From: JBKJUK01 sp046590705
GTDB taxonomy: Bacteria; Acidobacteriota; Thermoanaerobaculia; Gp7-AA8
DNA: 33,809 nt
Assembly: GCA_046590705.1 (NCBI GenBank)
Contig: JBKJUK010000048.1
Span: 1-33,809, forward strand
Direction: 5' to 3'
Below, piece after piece: positions 29,184 through 33,809 of this stretch (the first letter of the stretch is position 1; every line of letters starts with the position of its first letter). The notes beneath the pieces were generated by a model. The model saw only the letters and a program-made list of their open reading frames with translations. It searched no databases and had not been told where the DNA came from. Both the position numbers and the translations under genes were made by a program.

Positions 29184-30701
29184 ATGACTTCTGCCGCAAA
29201 AATCGGAGTTCTGATGCTGGTGATCATCGCCATCGCAGGATTCTTCGTCATGAAAATCGAAGACTTTCAGTTCGGCGGCTCTGGCGATATCCGGAAGGTC
29301 GACGTGGTCTTCAATTCCGTTGCAGGACTCAATGAGAAAGCGTCCGTTCGGATGGCCGGCGTCCGCATCGGCAAGGTCGCGAAGGTCAGCCTGACTCCGC
29401 AAGGAAAAGCACTGGTCTCACTCGAGATCGACAGCAACGTTCCACTCCGCACCAACGCCAGCGCATCAGTCGCCAACCTCGGACTACTCGGCGAAAAGTA
29501 CATCGAACTCAACCCCGGAACTGCCTCGGCGCCCCTGGTGGCCAAAGGGCAGAAGCTCGTACTCGGAAGCACGTCCACCTCGTCGATTGACGACGTGACC
29601 AATCAGGTCGCGGACATTGCCACCGATGTGAAAGCAATCACCCAGGCCATGCGCGCGACTCTCGGCGGACCGGCCGGAGAGCAGCGGCTCAACGAAATCG
29701 TGGATAACGTCCGGGTGGTCACCGCGCAGATGCGTCTGCTGCTCGAAGTGAATCAGGGCAACGTGACCGCCAGCGCCGAGAACATCCGGGCCCTTACCGC
29801 CGATCTCCGCGTGGCCATCCCGCGGATCGCCGCTTCCATCGATCGCATGCTCGGTGCGGTGGGCGGCACCGTGGGTGAGAATCGCCAGGATGTACGGGTG
29901 ATCGTCGACAATCTTCGTGGTCTTTCCAACGATCTGAAAACTTCAGCGACCAATCTCAACGACATCACCGGACAGATGAAATCGGGCGAAGGCTCGGTTG
30001 GCAAACTTCTCTACAGCGACGAGGCCCATACCCGACTCACCAGCGCGCTCACCTCCGTCGAGTCGGGCGTGAACGAGCTGCGCAACACACTCGGCAGGGT
30101 TGGGAAAATCGAGCTGGATCTCGGCATCAAGGCCGACTATCTGGCTGGACGCACGGCATCCGACGAGGGTTTCGACGGAAGCTCGCGCTCCGGAGTGTTT
30201 GTCCGCCTGGTTCCTGATCCCGCGAAAAATCGCTTCTTCAATGTGGAACTGAACGACGATCCGCGCGGCAAGCGGAAAGAGAAGATCATCGTCACAGAGA
30301 CGACCGACGGCTTCGGCAAGGTGTCGACGGTTACGACAAGAGAAACCAAGTTCGAACGCGACTTCCTGGTATCGGCGCAGGCAGGATGGAAACTCGATGA
30401 TCTGTCTTTGCGGGTCGGACTGTTCGACTCCAGCGGCGGCGTAGGCGCGGACTACGATCTGAACGAGCGCCTGCGCATCACCGGTGAGGCCTTCGACTTC
30501 GGCAAGCGTCGCGACAGCAATCCCAACATTCGTCTCTTCGGCCGCTACGAGTTGATGAGAGAGAAGGCGAACTTCCCGGCGGTCTTCGTCTCAACCGGAG
30601 TCGAGAACGCGCTGAACGACACGGCCTTCATTCTCGGCGGCGGAATCCGCTGGCGGGATGATGATCTGAAGTATCTGCTGGGAAGCATTCCTGGAAGGTA
30701 G
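29184..30701 (+). CDS. MCE/MlaD-family protein with long C-terminal outer-membrane-like domain
   Basis: The 505 residues start with one membrane anchor (about 5-23), then an MCE domain (about 35-115, IRKVDVVFNSVAGLNEKASV, RMAGVRIGKV, LGLLGEKYIEL). A long helical region (about 130-300, repeated VDNVRVVTAQMRLLLE-like heptads) precedes a C-terminal part rich in alternating strands (VRLVPDPAKNRFFNVELNDD, ITGEAFDFGKRRDSNPNIRL, FILGGGIRWRDDDLKYLLG). MCE proteins form rings that carry lipids between the inner and outer membranes. The final domain resembles a small beta-barrel or barrel-docking domain. No MlaE/MlaF permease or ATPase gene is in the window. The frame opens at 29139, but GGAG 5 nt before ATG 29184 decides the start. 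Confidence 0.87.
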   Translation: MTSAAKIGVLMLVIIAIAGFFVMKIEDFQFGGSGDIRKVDVVFNSVAGLNEKASVRMAGVRIGKVAKVSLTPQGKALVSLEIDSNVPLRTNASASVANLGLLGEKYIELNPGTASAPLVAKGQKLVLGSTSTSSIDDVTNQVADIATDVKAITQAMRATLGGPAGEQRLNEIVDNVRVVTAQMRLLLEVNQGNVTASAENIRALTADLRVAIPRIAASIDRMLGAVGGTVGENRQDVRVIVDNLRGLSNDLKTSATNLNDITGQMKSGEGSVGKLLYSDEAHTRLTSALTSVESGVNELRNTLGRVGKIELDLGIKADYLAGRTASDEGFDGSSRSGVFVRLVPDPAKNRFFNVELNDDPRGKRKEKIIVTETTDGFGKVSTVTTRETKFERDFLVSAQAGWKLDDLSLRVGLFDSSGGVGADYDLNERLRITGEAFDFGKRRDSNPNIRLFGRYELMREKANFPAVFVSTGVENALNDTAFILGGGIRWRDDDLKYLLGSIPGR

Positions 30702-30737
30702 ACAGTAGCTGAGTAGCCAGTAACCAGTAGTAGAGTC
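30702..30737. repeat. Short degenerate tandem repeat (AGTAGCCAGTAACCAGTAGT)
   Basis: AGTAG/CCAGTAACCAGTAG units begin at the stop codon of the MCE gene. They are the reverse complement of the repeat before xseB (669-702), and a shorter copy is at about 1946-1961. Confidence 0.6.
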
Positions 30738-30758
30738 ATGGGCGCTCGAGGCTTTTTG

Positions 30759-30930
30759 TGGAGCACAGGCAATCCTGCCTGTGGCGCGATGCACGGACTT
30801 CGAAGGGCGATTTCCTTTCTCGCAACTGACATATCTCGCTAGTGGCGACCTCTTACGACAATTGCTGAACATCCTAGAAGCGGTTTAGAACTCCGTTACC
30901 CGCGTCACAGGCAGGATTGCCTGTGCTCCA
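30759..30930. repeat. Dispersed inverted-repeat element, family B, copy B3
   Basis: The arms are TGGAGCACAGGCAATCCTGC (30759 onward) and GTCACAGGCAGGATTGCCTG followed by TGCTCCA (to 30930). This is the longest copy (172 bp) and has the most perfect terminal inverted repeats, but its interior differs from B1 and B2. It starts 57 bp after the MCE stop. The remainder of the 30702-31044 gap shows nothing recognisable. Confidence 0.8.
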
Positions 30931-31044
30931 CTTTCCGCGCTGGGCGTGAGTGGTCGGCGTGATTCCAGCTGTCCCGTCACAGCATTTCACGTGCGGCGCG
31001 GAAATTGAAACCCACTTCCCTAGAACCTTTCTTCAGGAGTCTGC

Positions 31045-32139
31045 ATGTCATCACAGCAGGTCAAGGTCGCGCTTCTCTTCGGAGGACGCAGCGCCGAACA
31101 TGATGTATCCATCCTCTCGGCTCGCTCTGTCCTGGGAGCTGCGCCGGAGCGGCTGCAGATGATTCCGATCTGTATCGCGCGCAGCGGCCGTTTCCTCGAG
31201 CCTGGAATCAGCGCCTCGATTCTTGAAGGCACGAGTGAGACATCCGCCACTCGCGACGAATCCTTCGACTTCGAGAAGTGGCTTCGCGAAGAAAAGATCG
31301 ACATCGTCTTCCCTCTGGTACACGGCACGTTCGGCGAAGACGGGACCCTTCAGGGCTATCTGGAAATTCTCGGAATTCCTTACGTTGGCGCCGGTGTGAC
31401 CGGTTCCGCAGTCGGCATGGACAAGTGGATGATGAAGTACGCCTTCGCGCACGCCAAGCTTCCCATGGTGGAGTACATGGAGGTCGCCGAGTTCGAGTGG
31501 AAGGCCGACCGGGAAAAGATGTGCCGCAACATCGACAACTATTTGCGACTCCCCTACTTCGTCAAGCCGGCAAACGCCGGTTCATCAGTAGGTGTCTCCA
31601 AAGTAAAGAAAGACACAGATCTGGGCGAGGCCATCGACAAGGCTTTCAGATTCGACGACAAGGTCCTCGTCGAACGTGGCATCGACGCGCGCGAAATCGA
31701 AGTTTCAGTTCTCGGCAATGACGAGCCCGAGGCTTCGGTTCCCGGCGAAATCGTTACCGGCGCCGATTTCTACAATTACGAAGACAAGTACATCGACAAC
31801 AAGTCATCTCTGGTGATTCCGGCGAAGCTGGCCGCCGACAAGTCCGAAGAACTGCGGCGGATGGCCATCATCGCCTTCAAAGCCGTCGGAGCCTCAGGCT
31901 TTTCACGTGTCGACTTCTTTCTCGAGAAGGGAACGAATCGCTTCTACATCAACGAGATCAACACCATCCCCGGCTTCACAAAAATCTCCATGTATCCGAA
32001 GTTGTGGGAAGCGACAGGCCTGAAGTACTCTCGTCTCATCGAACGACTGGTCGACCTCGGGCTGGAGCGCGCCAGCAAACGGCGGGATCGCTTCGAGAGC
32101 ACCATGAAGTTCTTCGAAGGCGTGAAAAGCCTCACCTGA
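31045..32139 (+). CDS. ddl: D-alanine--D-alanine ligase
   Basis: This 364-residue ATP-grasp ligase joins two D-alanines for peptidoglycan precursors. The N-terminal LLFGGRSAEHDVSILSA and FPLVHGTFGEDGTLQG carry substrate-site residues. PYFVKPANAGSSVGVSKV is the ATP-grasp loop, and NEINTIPGFTKISMYPKLW holds the second metal-site Asn/Glu. The omega-loop region reads YEDKYIDNKSSLVIPA, as in ordinary Ddl enzymes rather than clearly D-Ala-D-Lac types, though specificity cannot be fixed by eye. An AGGAG site lies about 6 nt before the ATG. The gene stands alone, without mur genes beside it. Confidence 0.94.
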   Translation: MSSQQVKVALLFGGRSAEHDVSILSARSVLGAAPERLQMIPICIARSGRFLEPGISASILEGTSETSATRDESFDFEKWLREEKIDIVFPLVHGTFGEDGTLQGYLEILGIPYVGAGVTGSAVGMDKWMMKYAFAHAKLPMVEYMEVAEFEWKADREKMCRNIDNYLRLPYFVKPANAGSSVGVSKVKKDTDLGEAIDKAFRFDDKVLVERGIDAREIEVSVLGNDEPEASVPGEIVTGADFYNYEDKYIDNKSSLVIPAKLAADKSEELRRMAIIAFKAVGASGFSRVDFFLEKGTNRFYINEINTIPGFTKISMYPKLWEATGLKYSRLIERLVDLGLERASKRRDRFESTMKFFEGVKSLT

Positions 32140-32171
32140 GCATCTCCGCCGACTGGCGGTTGAGTCTCATC

Positions 32172-32177
32172 TACAAT
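32172..32177 (+). promoter_or_regulatory. Candidate -10 box of a leaderless promoter for the M48 protease gene
   Basis: TACAAT ends 7 nt before ATG 32185, with no Shine-Dalgarno. The hexamer and spacing are identical to galU. Confidence 0.5.
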
Positions 32178-32184
32178 CATCCTC

Positions 32185-33534
32185 ATGGAAAGACGCTTCG
32201 TGGGGACATTTGTATCCGCAGCAGTTCTAATTCTAGCTCTGATGACGAGCGCGGTCTCGGTGCAGGCGCAGCAAACCGGCACCTCCTCGGCGGCCGCTGA
32301 GCTCCAGGCGACCATCCCTGACACTGCGGTGCAGGACGACGGTCCGGTCCCGGTTCCCGAGCCCACCGCCAAAGCGCTGCAGTACTACAGAAGCGGCAAC
32401 CTGATCTGGGTTCTCACCACCATTTGGGGATTGCTGATTCCGCTGCTCTTCCTGTTCAGCGGCCTCTCCGCTCGTATCCGCGATGTGGCGCAAAGGCTGG
32501 GACGCCGCTGGTTCTTTGTCATCGCCATCTACTCGATCATCTTCACGCTGCTCACATTCCTGATCGACCTTCCACTCTCCTACTACACCGAGTTCGTCAG
32601 GCCTCACGCCTACGATCTATCGAATCAGACTATCTCCAAGTGGTTCACCGACACGCTGAAAGGACTGGCCATTGGTTTGATCATGACGCCGCTGATCATG
32701 TGGATTCCGTTTCTGCTTCTGAAAAAGAGCCCACGCCGCTGGTGGCTTTACACAGGACTCGCGGCAATTCCGCTGACGGTTCTGCTGCTGCTTGTTTCCC
32801 CAATCTGGATCGATCCGATGTTCAACAAGTTCGGACCGATGAAGAATCAGGCGCTCGAGCAGAAGATCCTCAGTCTGGCCGACCGTGCAGGAATCGAAGG
32901 GGGCCGTGTCTTCGAAGTGGCCAAGAGCGAAGACACCAAGACCGTGAATGCGTATGTGAGCGGCTTTGCCAGCACGAAGCGGATCGTTCTCTGGGACACG
33001 ATCATCGCCAAGCTGGACGAAGACGAACTCCTCTTCGTCATGGGCCATGAAATGGGGCACTTCGTACTCAAGCATGTCGCACAGATCATCCTGGTCTCGT
33101 CTGCGGTCATCATTGCGGGCCTGTTCTTCGTACACAGGTTCGGGGGACTCCTCATCGCGAGGTTCAGAAACCGCTTTCGCTTTGACGAGCTATCCGACAT
33201 CGCGGCGCTTCCGCTGATTCTTTTCCTGTTCGGACTGGCGTCGATTCTCTTCACGCCGGCGCTGCTGGCGATGTCACGTCACAACGAACATGAGGCCGAC
33301 CGCTTCGGCCTCGAGATCACGCGGAAAAACCGTCCCGCCGCTGAGGCATTTGTGAAACTGCAGCAGGAAAATCTCGCCGTTCCTCGACCGGGACTGCTCT
33401 TCAAGCTGTGGCGGTCGAGCCATCCACCAATCGGCGAACGCGTCGACTTCATCAACGGCTACAAACCGTGGGCCGAGGGAAAGGCTCTGGTGTACGAAAA
33501 CCGCTTTAAGGCGACTGGCAGCGGAGTGCCATGA
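32185..33534 (+). CDS. M48-family membrane zinc metalloprotease (Ste24/CAAX-protease-like)
   Basis: This 449-residue integral membrane protease has the zinc-binding HEMGH (288-292) and the third ligand in NEHEADRFG (E368). Several hydrophobic helices are visible: a signal-like N-terminus (to about residue 29), then about 72-92, 108-133, 157-177 and 185-206 before the catalytic site, and two more (about 298-318 and 338-360) after it. Length and topology resemble Ste24/CAAX-prenyl-protease-like M48A proteins more than the shorter HtpX (about 290 residues). SPIWIDPMFNKFGPM is a characteristic M48A segment. Such proteases clear misfolded or jammed membrane proteins. Its stop overlaps the next ATG by 4 nt. 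TACAAT 7 nt before the ATG suggests leaderless transcription. Confidence 0.92.
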   Translation: MERRFVGTFVSAAVLILALMTSAVSVQAQQTGTSSAAAELQATIPDTAVQDDGPVPVPEPTAKALQYYRSGNLIWVLTTIWGLLIPLLFLFSGLSARIRDVAQRLGRRWFFVIAIYSIIFTLLTFLIDLPLSYYTEFVRPHAYDLSNQTISKWFTDTLKGLAIGLIMTPLIMWIPFLLLKKSPRRWWLYTGLAAIPLTVLLLLVSPIWIDPMFNKFGPMKNQALEQKILSLADRAGIEGGRVFEVAKSEDTKTVNAYVSGFASTKRIVLWDTIIAKLDEDELLFVMGHEMGHFVLKHVAQIILVSSAVIIAGLFFVHRFGGLLIARFRNRFRFDELSDIAALPLILFLFGLASILFTPALLAMSRHNEHEADRFGLEITRKNRPAAEAFVKLQQENLAVPRPGLLFKLWRSSHPPIGERVDFINGYKPWAEGKALVYENRFKATGSGVP

Positions 33535-33809
33535 TGGATGAGCTGAGTACGACCATCGAGGCCGTTCATTTCCGAAAGGCTATGAGCCATTTCGCCAGCG
33601 GCGTCACCGTTGTCACGACCGAGGAACAAGGAGATCGTTACGGACTCACCGTGAGCGCCTTTTCCTCGCTCTCACTGACTCCGCCGCTGATACTGGTCTG
33701 CATCGAGAAAGTTCTGCGTACGCATGACGCCATCATCCGAACCGGGAAGTTTGCGGTAAACATTCTGGCCGCTGAACAACAGGAGATCTCCAACCGCTTC
33801 GCCAGCAAG
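33531..33809 (+). CDS. Flavin reductase-like (FMN-binding) domain protein, 5' part only
   Basis: The frame starts with ATG 33531, overlapping the protease stop by 4 nt, and remains open to the window end (93 codons). HFRKAMSHFASGVTVVTTEE, then GLTVSAFSSLSLTPPLILVC, IEKVLRTHDAI and KFAVNILAAEQQEIS are the standard N-terminal half of the flavin reductase-like domain (PF01613). These proteins bind FMN and reduce it with NAD(P)H, often for a partner monooxygenase. The 3' end and any partner lie outside the window, so substrate and role are open. Confidence 0.9.
   Translation, partial: MMDELSTTIEAVHFRKAMSHFASGVTVVTTEEQGDRYGLTVSAFSSLSLTPPLILVCIEKVLRTHDAIIRTGKFAVNILAAEQQEISNRFASK

Overview
The window is 33.8 kb of GC-rich bacterial chromosome. 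It looks most like an Acidobacteriota-type (for example Thermoanaerobaculia- or Vicinamibacteria-like) Gram-negative genome. The clues are a complete bacillithiol pathway beside an MglA-like GTPase, large secreted proteins with DUF11-type or propeller-type repeats, an MCE/MlaD protein, and intergenic spaces filled with dispersed inverted-repeat elements. The assignment is inferred from gene content; no rRNA, tRNA, phage, transposase or CRISPR array was seen.

Layout. Positions 1-3939 (+) hold the 3' end of xseA, then xseB, a short-chain prenyl diphosphate synthase (ispA) and dxs, a common DNA-repair plus isoprenoid grouping. The convergent tlyA (4188-4946, -) follows, then an anchored protein of unknown function (5181-6347, -). 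Positions 6684-11927 (-) form one tight block read from high to low coordinates: an MglA-like GTPase with a proline-rich tail, a SAM methyltransferase, bshC, bshB1 and bshA. The last four genes overlap by 4 nt at every junction. The methyltransferase is a candidate for making N-methyl-bacillithiol.

Positions 12623-15677 carry eda, a small exported protein and an Asp-box beta-propeller protein. Positions 16269-17151 carry a minimal nucleotidyltransferase with two small companion ORFs, resembling a toxin-antitoxin module. Positions 17225-25349 hold two divergent operons of secreted proteins. Each encodes one DUF11-type protein and one large repeat protein, and the two pairs are paralogous. One of the large proteins has its signal peptide in another reading frame, consistent with a one-base indel.

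Positions 25493-27015 are a decay zone: an intact antitoxin with a ruined ParE toxin, an orphan hypothetical gene, and a coiled-coil gene split by an in-frame TAA. Positions 27131-29130 hold galU, a RelE-like toxin-antitoxin pair and maf with short overlaps. MCE/MlaD-like, ddl, an M48 membrane protease and the start of a flavin reductase gene follow, the last running off the end.

Two genome-scale patterns stand out. First, at least three families of dispersed palindromic elements (150, 115-170 and about 95 bp) occupy most long intergenic gaps, often just after a stop codon. Second, five transcription-unit starts without a Shine-Dalgarno have a TANNNT box exactly 6-7 nt before the start codon, which is the signature expected of leaderless mRNAs.
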